64,000 nucleotides of DNA, taken from contig NW_020825313.1 in NCBI RefSeq assembly GCF_003286085.1, positions 1,426,001 to 1,490,000 on the forward strand, given 5' to 3'. The first letter of the stretch is position 1. Each line of letters starts with the position of its first letter. This DNA comes from Drosophila persimilis (lineage: Eukaryota; Arthropoda; Insecta; Diptera; Drosophilidae). Below, piece after piece: positions 21,356 through 31,986 of the stretch. Both the position numbers and the translations under genes were made by a program. Under the pieces are notes generated by a model. It was given only the letters and a program-made list of their open reading frames with translations, did not search any database and had not been told where the DNA came from.

Positions 21356-21981
21356 CAGGCAGGCTCCGTTTTTCATTTACTTTTGCGGATTACGTTTTCA
21401 GCCAAAACGTTTCGTTTTCGTTTTAAGGTGTTCCATTTTTCACATATTTTTTTTATCGATATGTTACATTTTGAAGTCCGAATTAAATTGGGCGGGAAAC
21501 AGCTGTGCTCACCCAGATGTTCTGTTAAGCACATGTTACAAGCACAGTCTGAGCTGTTACATGCACATTTGTGCTGTTATACGCAAAAATTTATTAATTG
21601 CCAACGTTCCGATAACCAAATCGGAATGCGTCAGCTGCTTACACCAAAACGAAATTTGTTGTTGCTGTGGCCAATTTTTTCCGAACCAAATTTTAGGTTG
21701 CGTTAAAATAAAATTATTTATAAAGAAAGCACAAGTTAAATTACCCTGATATAGGTATCAAGTTTATGTTAATGCATCAATAAGTCATCTATTTTTTTCC
21801 TTTTGCAATTAAGGTTCGTTTTGTTGTATAAAAAGCCGTTTACTTTTCATTTCGTCAACGAAAATGTTTTCGTTTTGAAAACGAAGAAATCTTGCGGAAT
21901 GGGAAAAAGAGAGCCCCAATTTATGTGATTTCAAAAGTAAATCGGAAAACTTTTGTGAATGTGAAAAACGGAGCCTGGCTG
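21356..21981 (+). mobile_element. Complete 626 bp TIR transposon, non-autonomous
   Basis: It starts CAGGCAGGCTCCGTTTTTCA and ends TGAAAAACGGAGCCTGGCTG. The inner part carries further TIR-like strings in both orientations (for example GCCGTTTACTTTTCATTTCG near 21834). No transposase frame is present, so it resembles a MITE or deletion derivative. The superfamily was not determined. Confidence 0.65.
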
Positions 21982-22278
21982 TATACTACAAAATCTTATT
22001 CCGGATCCGTAATGTCTTCTTCTAGGCCTCTGTGCACAGCACAGGCCTGCGCATAGGTTATGGTTGGCGCAAGGGTTATGGTCGGTGGAGGTTATGTAAC
22101 CGGGCAGGTGAAATTTTCTATCGATTTCCCAAAGGAGAAAAACTCGGCCCCATACCAAGGTCGGCTCACGAAGAGTACTCCCATCAAGGGTGGGAGTTTA
22201 GTGTGGGCGCAGAACTTTGGAGGAGCTGCGTGGGCTGCCGATTGTGGCCAGGGCCCTACGGGCGAAACAGAAACAAAA
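21982..22278. repeat. Paralogous block S, copy 2 (right part)
   Basis: It aligns to about 9466-9775 and contains a frame beginning MVGARVMVGGGYVTGQ, matched in copy 1. Similarity ends after GGGCGAAACAGAAACAAAA. The function is unknown. Confidence 0.65.
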
Positions 22279-22780
22279 CCGGCTGAACCGATTCGAGTTT
22301 TTAAAAAGAAAATGAGTTTGTGCTTTTGGACTGCTTAAATAAATTTCGCACTTGCGAAAGCTGAGTTCAGCTATTCCCTAACTCGAGCTTCCATGCACCC
22401 ACCCCAAGTATGCTATGACCTGCATCTCTAATTGCCACAAGGTTATTGCATGCGATATGCCCGAGAACCATAGCAATAACCTTCGTTGGATCTGGACCGT
22501 TACACCACGCTTACTGCTCTCATCGTCCCATGATTCGGATTATTAACCGTAAGAAACCGTACATCTCATTGCCCAATTGAAATTATATAAAATAAAAGAC
22601 AACATTACCCATACTTAATAAATAACGAATGTAGCATTCATATAACTTAGAAAAGATTATATAATCATATTAGTTTAGTTTGACTCAACCAAAACCAATG
22701 TGACATCTAGTGACTAGTGCTCTAATTATAAGCCCCTTTCCTGTAGCACTAGGAATGCCAAATTAATAATAGTAATAATA
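22279..22780. other. Non-coding stretch with no recognised element
   Basis: No frame or repeat shared within the window was found. A short (TAA/TAG)n run lies at about 22765-22790, just before BEL-like coding sequence. Confidence 0.4.
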
Positions 22781-23620
22781 ATAATAATCAAGTCTGGCAG
22801 ACAATATATCCGATTGGAATACTCCACCCAATATACAGCTAGCAGATTGTGCTTTTTTCAAATTTTCACCGGGTAGATCTCCTGATTGGTGTAAACGTTT
22901 GTTATGATCTCTTCTGCGTAGGGCAAATGAAGCGCACCGATGGTCTGCCGAAGGTCCGGCTTGGGTGGATCGTATCTGGCGGTGGACAGAAGGTAGCAGC
23001 TCAGCTTTTTTGGCAAAGCCAAAAATATTTATTGCCTCATCACTTTGTCTTAAAGGAGGACAGTACGACGACAAAACTCCAAGTCGTTTTCGATGGATCC
23101 GCACGATGGATTCGTAAGTATGTCTCCACCAGTGTATCCTCTGGCGAGATTCCATCCAATCCGAGATTCAAGTCACATTGGAAACCGTAACTTAATATTA
23201 ATGGCAATACTAAACTTGGGAAATCGTACTCTAGTCATCAGGAGGTACTTGGGGGAACCCCTAGGGATGATATAACGATAGCGATATAACTAAAAGTCTT
23301 GGCTTAGCATTGAACCCTGCTTCATATCAGTTGCTTTTTGTTTTGCCCGCACTGGACACAAACTCTATCTACGAATGCGCGTTTATACGATCCTCTTGAA
23401 TTGGGGTATCCTGTTATTGTCAGGTGCAAGATCTTCCTTCAGCAGCTTTGGAGAGAACATTTGGATTGTGATGCAAGCCTACCCGCAGCGTTGCATTCAA
23501 CTTGGATGGGCATCAGAAACAGTTTGGCAAGCATCTATCGGATTTCATTTCCTTGCGTGGTCCATCATTCTAGTATGGCTATAGGATCACGAATTTTGTG
23601 ATGCCAGCATAGAAGTATAT
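22781..23620 (+). pseudogene. BEL/Pao element fragment (protease-RT region)
   Basis: Plus-strand pieces match the BEL elements at 32651 and 44299. There is a protease-RT linker with RVDLLIGVNVCYDLFCVGQM and GWIVSGGGQKV, then an RT start with LPHHFVLKEDSTTTKL. After a deletion, at 23340-23620, an RT-thumb/RNase H region with DLPSAALER and LDGHQK follows in shifting frames. No LTR was identified. Confidence 0.7.
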
Positions 23621-23625
23621 GGCGC

Positions 23626-23660
23626 GTACGTACATATGTATATATGTACGTATATATATG
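23626..23660. repeat. TA/TACG-rich microsatellite
   Basis: A run of alternating GTACGTACATATGTATATAT type lies at the end of the BEL fragment. Confidence 0.6.
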
Positions 23661-23934
23661 TCGTTTCTAATATCAGAAAAAATTGGTTTGGTTCACAGCT
23701 GAAAAAAAGGTTAAATTTTGTTTCCTAGTGTTATCTTAAAAAAACCGAGGAGTGATTTTGATAAAACAAACTGAAGTCAATCAATCTGTGGTTATTACAT
23801 TTAGCAGTGCGGATAAAGAACTAAAAACTTAATTGCTAATGATTCGGAACAGCTGGTTTTTTTTTTTAAACTGTCAATAAGACGGGCATAAAACTTGTCA
23901 TTGATATGATTATATCTGTCGTCGAGTCATAGCA

Positions 23935-24538
23935 ATTCATATTCACAAAATGTTTCCGATATACTTTTGAAATCACATATATTTGCGCATAACAGCACAA
24001 ATGTGCTTTTAAAAGCTCAGACTGTGCTTGCAACATCCGCTTAACAGAATATTTGGTGAGCACGGCTATTTCCCGCCCCATTTAATTCGGACTTCCAAAT
24101 GTAAGTACAGCAAATTAATTTTTTATTTTAAAATTACCGATTTGTTCTCTATATCCTGGGGAAATCATAAATCATCTTTCTCCAACATCATATTGAAAAT
24201 CTGTTTTTCGATCCGATTCAATTTTCATGCTGTTACTCACAGTTCGTCAGACATGTTAAATACACAAGTGTTGCATTTAAGACGTCTGGATCTTCTTAGA
24301 TCACGTAATTTTTTCCGTCGTTTTGCTTAAAAAAAGCAATTGAAAAAATAAAAGGCATTTTAATCACGCTGTATTTTTACAAAGCAGCCAGGTCAGCCGT
24401 TTATGTTTGCCAGAAACGATTAAAAATGAAACATATCGATAGCAAAAATATGTGAAAACTGGAACACTTCAAAAGGAAAACGAAACGTTTTGGCTGAAAA
24501 CGCAATCCGCAAAAGTATGTGAAAACGGAGCCTGCCTG
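23935..24538 (-). mobile_element. TIR transposon, inverted copy, right end lost
   Basis: The outer terminus GGAGCCTGCCTG ends at 24538 (CAGGCAGGCTCC on the minus strand). The copy keeps about 310 bases (roughly 24102-24410) that the copies at 18350 and 21356 lack. The gap in those copies falls at short repeats (AAATGTAA and AAATGAAA), consistent with a microhomology deletion. The opposite terminus is missing. Confidence 0.6.
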
Positions 24539-26700
24539 GTTGTGAAATATTTTGCATTAGGGCATGGACAATTCGGCCACTTGCCCTTAAATTGAGTCTT
24601 GATTTAGCACTCACTTCTCGCACTTCACATAATTTATATTTATTCTGATCCGACCACGTATTGAATCGATCAACTTACTCATCACTAAATCTGGCTATAT
24701 TTCTGCCGCAATATTTATTTACTATTTGCTACGATAAACCATATTAAACTAAACAACCATCGAATTATTATTAAATAGATCGTAAACTACTCTGCTGAGC
24801 AGCTCAACAGTAACAAAATGAGCTTTTGTTTTTTTCGTTGCACAAAGATTGATTTGAAACGTTATAAACTTTATTGTATGTATAAATGTATTTTATATGT
24901 GAAGGGTAGCCAAAGATGCCAAAGCCTTTAACAATATTAGTTTAGCGAATTATATACATACTTAGTTGCGGCAAGCAGCCCGTTTAACGACGCCGTACGG
25001 AACAAGTGTCGAAAAAACACCATACTCTGACAAATTTGAAGGCTTCAGCGGCCGAGGTTCTTGAGCTGCCGCATGTTAGCAGAAGCTGTAGAACTGAGTC
25101 GAAATAAGTTAAATGATGTTGCTGTCGAGAAGTCGTTGGGAGCCAGTACAACCCTTTTTTTAGCCACTGTCTGTTTTCATAATATTACAACCCCTACCAA
25201 ATTAAACATGTACATGTAATTACATACATATGTATTCAGAAGTTTTTGCTTTTTTTATTATAACAACTTTTGTAACACATAGATAGCTTCTTTGTAGCCG
25301 CCAGGTGCTGGTCGGGATCCGAAGTCTGGGGTAGTCGATTACACTATGTATGTATGTACATATGTAATAAATAGTAAATATAACTATGGAATCAGATTTG
25401 CTGCTTCCATTAGATTTGGGGCTCCTGGTTTATGGTTACAATTAAGGTTTGAATTTGAACCATAACTCCGTGTGCCAAAGTAAAACTTTTGGAATGTACT
25501 ACTTTGCACAAGACAATTGTATGCCTGGTTGAGTAGATCACATCCACACGCTTCGAACTTGGAATATGCAGCCGGTTTTCGCACTTTTGTGATTACGATT
25601 TTGGAAAAATTCGTACGAATTCCGGTTTTTGCAACTTCTTTTATTCAATAGAGCTTAATAAATTTAAAAAAAAAATTCTTTGTTGTTTGGAAATTAAAAT
25701 ATTTTAGTTAAATATTTATTTCGTTTTCGGAGTCGTATTATATGAAATAAAAAAAAATAAAAACTTGTGAATGAAAAGACAGACATCTGTAGCCACTGCC
25801 AACTATTGATATCGATATATATCGGTCATCGGGTAATCGCAAGTTTTTGTTGTTTGGTGTGATTATATTTGATTTGATTGTAAATCATTTTATTATATAT
25901 TAAAAGATACGCTAACATAAATTTCCAATTATTTATACGATATGTCAATTTAAAACACAAGCAAAGATGTAGGTTAATAATTTTTTCAGCAATGCAATGT
26001 GCAATTCATTTTTGAAATACACGCATAGAAAGCTCATTACCAACCGGTTTTGAATTGTTAATATCCAACGATTTGCGTAGACCGGAGGATGCCAATTTGC
26101 GATTCGACGTTAATTGGCAATTTTTTGGGACTTGGGAAAATCGGAGCATGGCTTATACCGGCAAAATTTGTTTAAAAAAATTGAAAACCCGCTTTTGGTG
26201 ACTTTTTGGAATTTCATAATATTCATTCGACATCTAAAGTCCTAATATTCATTATAATTATGGTTTGTTAAATAAATGTATAGCCTTTCATTTAATTTTT
26301 AGTTCTTTTCCATAAAACGGCCTTACAAATTATTTCTTGGGCTTTATTTTTGTTCTTTGATACGTACATATAAGGTGAAGCCGTTTGAACCATTTAACGT
26401 TGAATTCCGTTACTGAAATACGACCGTTTTTTCATACAAAATACTAAATTGTGAGTTTTAACGGTCGTTAAAGATAAAATGTATGTTGGGTGGGTACCTT
26501 ACGGTATTGAACGATAAACAGTCGTTCTGGTTTGAAACGTAAATATGTTTTTGCATAGTGATAGAAAGCTGTAGATGCCGACTTGAAAAACGTAAAACTG
26601 CACTGCCACTAAATTAAAAAAAAAAATTTGGTTTATATTGTATCCTAATTTGTATCTCGTGCTAAGTATTTTTTATTACAGTGTATTACTATTGTTATTC
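24539..26700. other. Mostly single-copy non-coding sequence downstream of Lcch3
   Basis: No element shared with the rest of the window covers this stretch. It is AT-rich with short TATGTATGTACATATG-type microsatellites near 25345. One candidate exon-like piece lies at 24966-25064 (see findings). It is the most euchromatin-like part of the window. Confidence 0.5.
25810..25817. promoter_or_regulatory. DRE-like motif TATCGATA
   Basis: A palindromic TATCGATA lies within TTGATATCGATATATATCGG, matching the DREF/BEAF-32 binding consensus known from Drosophila promoters and insulators. No transcription start was located. Confidence 0.3.
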
Positions 26701-26707
26701 AATAAAC

Positions 26708-26713
26708 ATTTAT
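26708..26713 (-). terminator. Candidate polyadenylation signal of Lcch3
   Basis: AATAAA on the minus strand lies about 55 bases after the stop codon. A second AATAAA-like string lies about 35 bases further on, near 26672. Confidence 0.45.
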
Positions 26714-26765
26714 TGACCCCCAAGTAAATCAGAAAACTTCGGTTTGCGCAAAAAAATTCACTCTA

Positions 26766-26941
26766 TCATTCCAATATGTAAAATAACCAATATCCAAGAT
26801 TGAATGCAAGAAAACTGATAGGAAATATCATCCTCGAGTACTTATCAATTATGTTCACATCTTTGATCTTCGGTATAGTGGCTTTGATGGCAGATGCGCT
26901 TTTTTTTATTGCATGCAACATGCGAGGTCTAGTTGAGATTC
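26766..26941 (-). CDS. Lcch3: Lcch3 last coding exon (TM4)
   Basis: The exon opens after a TATTCAG acceptor and encodes ISTRPRMLHAIKK. A short linker with the VNIIDKYSRMIFPISF block precedes the fourth membrane helix, which ends in WLFYILE and a TGA stop at 26766-26768. The phase (two bases completing a Gly codon) matches the donor at 26994. In pentameric receptor subunits this exon supplies the TM4 helix that faces the lipid and the extracellular C-terminus. The sequence is undamaged. Confidence 0.88.
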
Positions 26942-26993
26942 CTGAATACATAATGTAAAAATTAAATGCAACTCAATAATTGAAGTAGCTTAC

Positions 26994-27215
26994 CCCTCTG
27001 TGAACGATGTCGCAGTTGGTTACGTGCAGTGCCATAGTTGCGCGTAATTCGAAAACTTGGCGGAAACTTGGTCAAGTTTAAGGTCTCGGTGCCAATTGAG
27101 CCAATAGTCGCATTATAATTACTTTTCCGTAACGAAGGTATGGGGCTCATGCGTACATCCTGAAGCTCAATTATGTCTTCTGTCGTTGAACACGTTACAG
27201 ATCTTTCACTTTTAC
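26994..27215 (-). CDS. Lcch3: Lcch3 exon, intracellular TM3-TM4 loop
   Basis: The exon starts after a CTATAG acceptor, completing the Gly codon of KIG, and encodes KSERSVTCSTTEDIIELQD, then SPIPSLRKSNYNAT and a Ser/Thr/Arg-rich stretch to HRSQRG. It ends at a GGGTAAGC donor. The cytoplasmic loop is the variable, phosphorylation-prone part of these channels. The reading frame joins both neighbours without stops, which supports a spliced gene over a processed pseudogene. Confidence 0.85.
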
Positions 27216-27384
27216 CTATAGATCATGATTATATTCAAAGATATTTTATTAATGAAAGGCATCTCAAATTTAAATTTTGTTGACTGTTTTATTGTTTGTA
27301 ATGGACTCTTACAGACAGGAATGGCACACGTTTTATATGGTATATTAAATTTTTTCAAAAAGTTAAGTATAATTTAAAAGTTAC

Positions 27385-27891
27385 CTATCTTTTGTCGATC
27401 ACAGTCCTTGAGTTTCTTTATCTTTTTTTTTGCTCGTTTTCCCCAGTACGTGTAGTTAACGGCCGCATATTCAAGAAGCGCGGCAAAGACGAATACGAAA
27501 CACATCACAAGGTAGATATCAATAGCCTTTACATAAGATATTCGAGGCAATGAACTACGAACGCCAGTGCTGATCGTTGTCATAGTCAGCACCGTGGTAA
27601 TTCCCAAAGCAACCCTTGCACTTGTCGCCTCGTGATTAATCCAAAATGAAACCCATGACAGCATGACGATTAGTATGCTAGGAAGATAAGTCTGAAATAC
27701 AAAATAACCGATGTTTCGTTGCAATTTGAATGAAAGGGAGAGGCGCTGATACACTCCAGTGGCGAGCCGCTCTTTCCGATCATTTGTTTCATAACCAATA
27801 ATAGTGAACTGGGGCAGTTCTGCGTCTTCCACACCACGCACTGGTGTTGGCTTCCAGTACATGACCACATCGCTGACCGTATATCCATCTG
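27385..27891 (-). CDS. Lcch3: Lcch3 exon, end of ligand domain and TM1-TM3
   Basis: This encodes part of a GABA-A receptor beta-like subunit, a chloride-channel-family protein of neuronal membranes that co-assembles with other GABA-gated subunits. The exon follows an ACGCAG acceptor and reads [17 protein letters not shown], then the end of the ligand-binding domain. TM1 is the [16 protein letters not shown] helix. The pore-lining TM2 is [17 protein letters not shown], followed by TM3 ([18 protein letters not shown]) and a basic [11 protein letters not shown] run. The donor is ATAG|GTAACT. Similarity to Lcch3 rather than Rdl is judged from the TM2-TM3 loop and the [12 protein letters not shown] segment. 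Upstream exons are not in the window. Confidence 0.9.
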
Positions 27892-28106
27892 CGTATAAGA
27901 TTGCAGATAATTATTCATTTGAGCCCTATATATTAATACTAATATTATATTATAATTATTGTCAGTGTATTAATAATTGATAATATAATAATAAAATTAA
28001 TAATATTAATATCTAGTAGATATAAGATTTAAGATACAAGAAATTAAAATGTATTACCCCAAGCTATAAGATACATATATTCCTGCACTCCATCTTATCT
28101 CTTTCT
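27892..28106 (-). other. Intron start upstream of the Lcch3 TM1-TM3 exon
   Basis: About 215 AT-rich bases separate the exon acceptor from the left edge of the 11.6 kb tandem duplication at 28107. Any upstream Lcch3 exon would lie beyond the duplicated block and outside the window. Confidence 0.55.
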
Positions 28107-28618
28107 TTCTTCGTTTATTTATTCGATCGCAACGTGTTTCTGTGTTCTAACTTTCTTTTGCATCCATATAAACTAAAAAAAATTTTAATTTACTTTTTTA
28201 TAGGGTCTTCCCAAGAACGTGAACAAAGCTGTCCCAACTCAAAAGATGATATCTGAATTTCTTGAGTTCCATGCATATTTTAAAAAATTGGTAGCTTCTT
28301 TTTAATTTTATGTCATCCTCAGCTAAAGCCTTTTATTCAGATCAACAAAATGTTCGGAGGCCGCCAAATTCGAATACACGCTATTAAGTTTATATGTATG
28401 CATTTGTGAATTTTAATGGAACAAAGTTTGATGGCAGGAAAAGGTATCTTTTTGAATACGAGTTTTCATACAATAGAGATACAGATTCATACAAGGGATT
28501 TCTGGTACTATTTTCAAAATGTGGTTGTAAAAAAATATCGTGAATTGATGGAGCTCTCCTAACGCCCCAAATAGGAATACAGATTTGATGGATCAGATCG
28601 GATTATTATTATAGCCAG
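28107..28618. other. Left part of unit 1, no gene recognised
   Basis: Short AT-rich sequence, including GATCAGATCGGATTATTATTATAGCCAG at 28590-28617. This resembles the DINE-1 interior (GGATCGTATTATTATTATAGCCAG) and is therefore probably a DINE-1 scrap cut by the old BEL element. No coding frame was recognised. Confidence 0.45.
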
Positions 28619-28882
28619 TGTTTAGAGGGGGATATCATTTATATCTCACTAATTTTGAATAATAACGAACGAATTAGTTATTCAAATATATTAAAGGTTT
28701 ATTGTAGGTGTTCAATTCCATCAGCGCGACCCGTCTGCAGCAACAGCCGAAAGCTCAGATCAAATGCAAGAGCGATAAAGGATAAGCCAGAGCCCAAGCT
28801 TTATCGAGGCTATAGCAAAAACTAACAATACTGCTCGATGGTATTTACTTGAATATAATTCTTCGTCGTTGTGCCCCGAACA
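28619..28882 (-). repeat. 3' LTR of old BEL element (unit 1)
   Basis: 264 bases from TGTTTAGAG to CCCCGAACA. It is followed by TCCTCCCCCCCGTTG, like the TACTCCCCCCGTTG that follows the young BEL LTR. Confidence 0.65.
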
Positions 28883-28916
28883 TCCTCCCCCCCGTTGAAA
28901 GTGCATGGCTTTCAAC

Positions 28917-29156
28917 CTATCCAGCGTTGACGGGTAGGCAGGCTAGCTTCGCAACGCGACTCTGATGATTCCAGTTCAGTTTGTCTCCAATCACGTGCTC
29001 AGCCAGCCTTGGCTTTGTCCGAAAGCATCGGACATCATTTGCTAATGACGCTTGCCCTCCAGCAGGCCTATATTTCTCACGAAGCGATGCAAGTAAGGCT
29101 TGTGGACCAGCATGCAAGAACCTTTCATGAAAGATCGGATGACACTTCGGAAGCAA
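28917..29156 (-). pseudogene. BEL integrase zinc-finger fragment (unit 1)
   Basis: It reads FHERFLHAGPQALLASLREK, then VRCFRTKPRLAEHVIGD, the H2C2 zinc-binding module before the integrase core of BEL/Pao elements. It ends without a catalytic core. An identical frame lies at 40565-40804. Confidence 0.7.
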
Positions 29157-30539
29157 TAATGTGTGCTTTGCATCGTAATCTCTATTAGAATTTTCAAGCC
29201 TTACGCCTAAGCGAAGCAGTCCACCACCGAGAATCCAGCGAAAGCGAAAGCTCTTGGCAGGATGTGCTATACTGGCGTGGAACTCCTTAGCAAAATGATC
29301 TTGGTGTATACTCTTTAGCTAGCACCGTCTAGCTCCTGCACGGTGAGCGTAGCACTTGATCGAACGTATTCCTTTGTTCAAAGGGAGAGCTTGCAAAATA
29401 ATAAAAATAATTCTGAATATTTGAGATGTCACATTGCCGACAAAGGTTCAGGCAGTTCAGGCCATCCATATTTTGGCTTTGGTGCTAGGTGCTATCAAAC
29501 CGAGCGGATCATAGAATCTGGCTATGATGGGTTGGCCTTCTGGCATGATTTGCGAAAAATTAAACTGTAGGTTGAGTTAGGATTCCATACCCCAACGCCT
29601 TCGCTATGTCTGTTCCATCATGTAATTTGTGCAGTTTTTCTCTGTCTTCCTCAGGCTTCTCCACAAGTACTTTTGGCTCATTGGAGCTCCATTTGCGTCA
29701 TTTACTTGACCACGGATCACATTCATCTCTTCAATTGTGTCACCACCAGATATGATTTCTTATACATAGTAATCCCGTAGTACGATAACTGGTTCATGGC
29801 ACGACTTGTTAAAAAGAGTAGCAGCTTAGCTTGAAAATCTTGTTTTCGTCAGTAGACTTTTCTTGCCAAAGGAAGCATTTCAGATATTCAGCTGGGTGAG
29901 ACATACACACTAAGCCAAAGCAGTGTGTTGAATATTTTTGGCAGAATGGTTGGGCCAGTCATTGAGGAAGCGCCAAGATGTGGTCTTTGCAGATCCATTG
30001 AAAACAAAACCTAGTTTTGTACTGCTACTAACGAGGTTTCGCAAGCAATGATTCGGCAAGAAAAACTGCGCACAATTTTCGGTGTTAGTAGTTAACGAAA
30101 TGTGCTCTAAGTCCAGATATTCCTGAAGGAACGCGATATTTTGAGCTTTCAGCAGAGGGTTTTTTTACAAGTTTATCTACAGACCTTTGAATCGACGAAG
30201 AGCGAGATAGAATGAGTCGCCAAGAACCTCAAAACCAGCACTAACCAAGAGTTGAGCCCCAAGAGTCAAGAGAAAATGTACCATTTTCCAGACGAGAATA
30301 GTTTTTCTTTAACAAACGCTCGCAGAGTGGATCCTCACTAGCTGTAGCTACCTCCGATGACAAAAACAGTTTTCAAGCCCCCTAAAACGCTTCACAGCCT
30401 TAGACGGAGAATCTTCATCCTTTAGTACAAAGGGTCAGCCAAATTTATATTCTTCGGTACATTTTATCCCGCAGCATTAGTATCCGAGCTCAGCTACGAT
30501 TCTCCAATGCCAATCAAAACGTTCAAATGCCGATGATTT

Positions 30540-31250
30540 CATTGCAAAATGATGGCTGTAGCTAGCAACTCGTCGTTCAAGATACTGGGAATAGGTGGAG
30601 GTTGAAGTGGTGAGGTTGAGCATGAAATCAATGCAGATGTTTGATGTTGCCGGACGCTCACGTCTGCTGAAATCACTGAGGATGCAACCGGGTTTGAAGT
30701 CATATGGAGCAACGTATGATGCTTCCTTTGACACAGCTTGCAACTTCCAGGCTTGTACTGCTGCAAACCGTGGCCATTGCGCAGCCAATTAGCCAATTTG
30801 CGGCCTGATGGCTTTTTCCCGATTTTCGATCATCCTGATCGCTATTCCAAAATATCGCCTTTACGTGTGCCTGAAAATTAAGGGTTCCATAGTTCGCATC
30901 GGATTTTTCGAGTGAACGTATAGTTTCTACTGCTGGCCCGTTTAGGCTAGCACGTAGATACTGGAATTTTGGCCAACTACTTAGCTCTTGCTCATTGTCC
31001 TCCACAGTCCTAAAAATATAAAAGAAATTTGTCCATTCTGCGAAGCCTCCATTAGAGATAGACAATACAAAATGCAGTGGCCTTGATTTCAGAGATAAAA
31101 TGTTCTCCGCTAAAAAGGTGAGGCATGGTAGTTGAGTTTGCCTTGCTCAACTGCCTCTGATGTGCGGATAACTAACGATTTAATTTGGCTTCGATATCCA
31201 AGCATACCGTCGCAAAATCGATACTCGCGTCAACGGCGATCTTCGTCAGA
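30540..31250 (-). pseudogene. gag fragment of old BEL element (unit 1)
   Basis: The best piece (31065-30700) reads GGFAEWTNFFYIFRTVEDN, FQYLRASLNGPAVETIRSLE and LNFQAHVKAIF, matching the DUF1759-type Gag region of BEL elements. A zinc-knuckle-like LCQRKHHTLLHM piece follows in another frame. Stops occur throughout. Confidence 0.65.
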
Positions 31251-31718
31251 TCAAGTCTTTCCAAGCTGCTCTGAGCAGCGTTGAATTCAGCGCGCATTGA
31301 TTCGCTATGCTTTAGTTACGCGCGTAGGTCAGCCTCGTCAGACTAACCCATGAAATCATCAGTAAGAAATACCTTCATCGCAACGAGTTGCCGCTGGATA
31401 GACCTCGTCTTGACATTCTTCACAGAAACAACAGAGGCATTACTAAAGTTTGCAAGGGCCCAATATAACTCGTTGTGTGCGGGCCAGACGAAAAACCAAG
31501 TGACGAAAAACCAATGGTTCCAATATGTGTTCTTGTTTTTCCTCAGCTTCTAAGGGCTTTGCTCTGCGCTTGCACTAACACACGCGTAACCAGAACCATT
31601 TCTGAACGGGGTATTGCATGTGTGTATATTATGTGTTTGATCGCGAATAATAACGATATAGGTAATTTGATTATTAATACCGTGGTGCAGGCTCCAAATC
31701 AAGTCGGTGTCACCAGAA

Positions 31719-31986
31719 TGTTTAGAGTGCAATATAAATTAGATCACCTTGATATTAAATAATAACGCACGAATTAGCTATTCAAATACATTAAAGGTTT
31801 ATTGAATGTTTCTGGTCGGAGCTTCACTAATTCCATCAGTACGCCCGGCGATAAAAGATAAAGCAGAGCGCAATCTTTGGCGGGGAGAGCGTTTATAGAG
31901 AGATATACCAAACAGGCAATAGGAAAAACAAACAATGATACTCGATGACATTTACTTCAAAACAATTCTGCGTCGTTTTGCTCGAA
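31719..31986 (-). repeat. 5' LTR of old BEL element (unit 1)
   Basis: It starts TGTTTAGAGTGCAATATAAATT and ends near GTTTTGCTCGAA. It is partly similar to 28619-28882. Confidence 0.6.

Larger units (their letters stand above)
18350..21981. mobile_element. Composite 3.6 kb insertion bounded by TIR-transposon ends
   Basis: The left edge is CAGGCAGGCTCCGTTTTTCA and the right edge is TGAAAAACGGAGCCTGGCTG, near-perfect terminal inverted repeats. The flanks are CTACACTAT and TATACTACAAAATC; S copy 1 has CTACACTATGCTACAAAATC at 9455-9475, so TAT appears to be duplicated. The interior holds a second copy of the left half (21356), a DINE-1 piece, duplicated errantivirus pol pieces and a foreign gag piece. 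No transposase was seen. Confidence 0.6.
28619..31986 (-). mobile_element. Old collapsed BEL/Pao element (unit 1)
   Basis: LTRs of about 265 bases at both ends share TGTTTAGAG, the GCTATTCAAATA(C/T)ATTAAAGG block and the TACTCGATG(A/G)(C/T)ATTTACTT block, but differ by substitutions and indels. Next to the right LTR, TGTCACCAGAA resembles the BEL primer site. Between them are gag (about 31250-30540), damaged protease/RT bits and an integrase zinc finger (29156-28917). At 3.4 kb it is about half the expected length. The decayed LTR pair makes it clearly older than the 32651-38991 element. Confidence 0.75.

Noticed and set aside
22763-23155. 130-codon minus-strand frame
   Set aside because: Opposite to the BEL RT/protease fragment and ending in a Tyr run from a TAA microsatellite; a shadow frame.
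26095-26160. A further TIR-transposon end (GGGAAAATCGGAGCATGGCT)
   Set aside because: It resembles the GGAGCCTGGCTG terminus over only a short stretch with several mismatches and has no partner end.
31350-31762. Plus-strand frames at 31350-31762 and 42998-43410
   Set aside because: Repeated only because the whole unit is duplicated; they overlap the old BEL leader and LTR and show no protein-like pattern.
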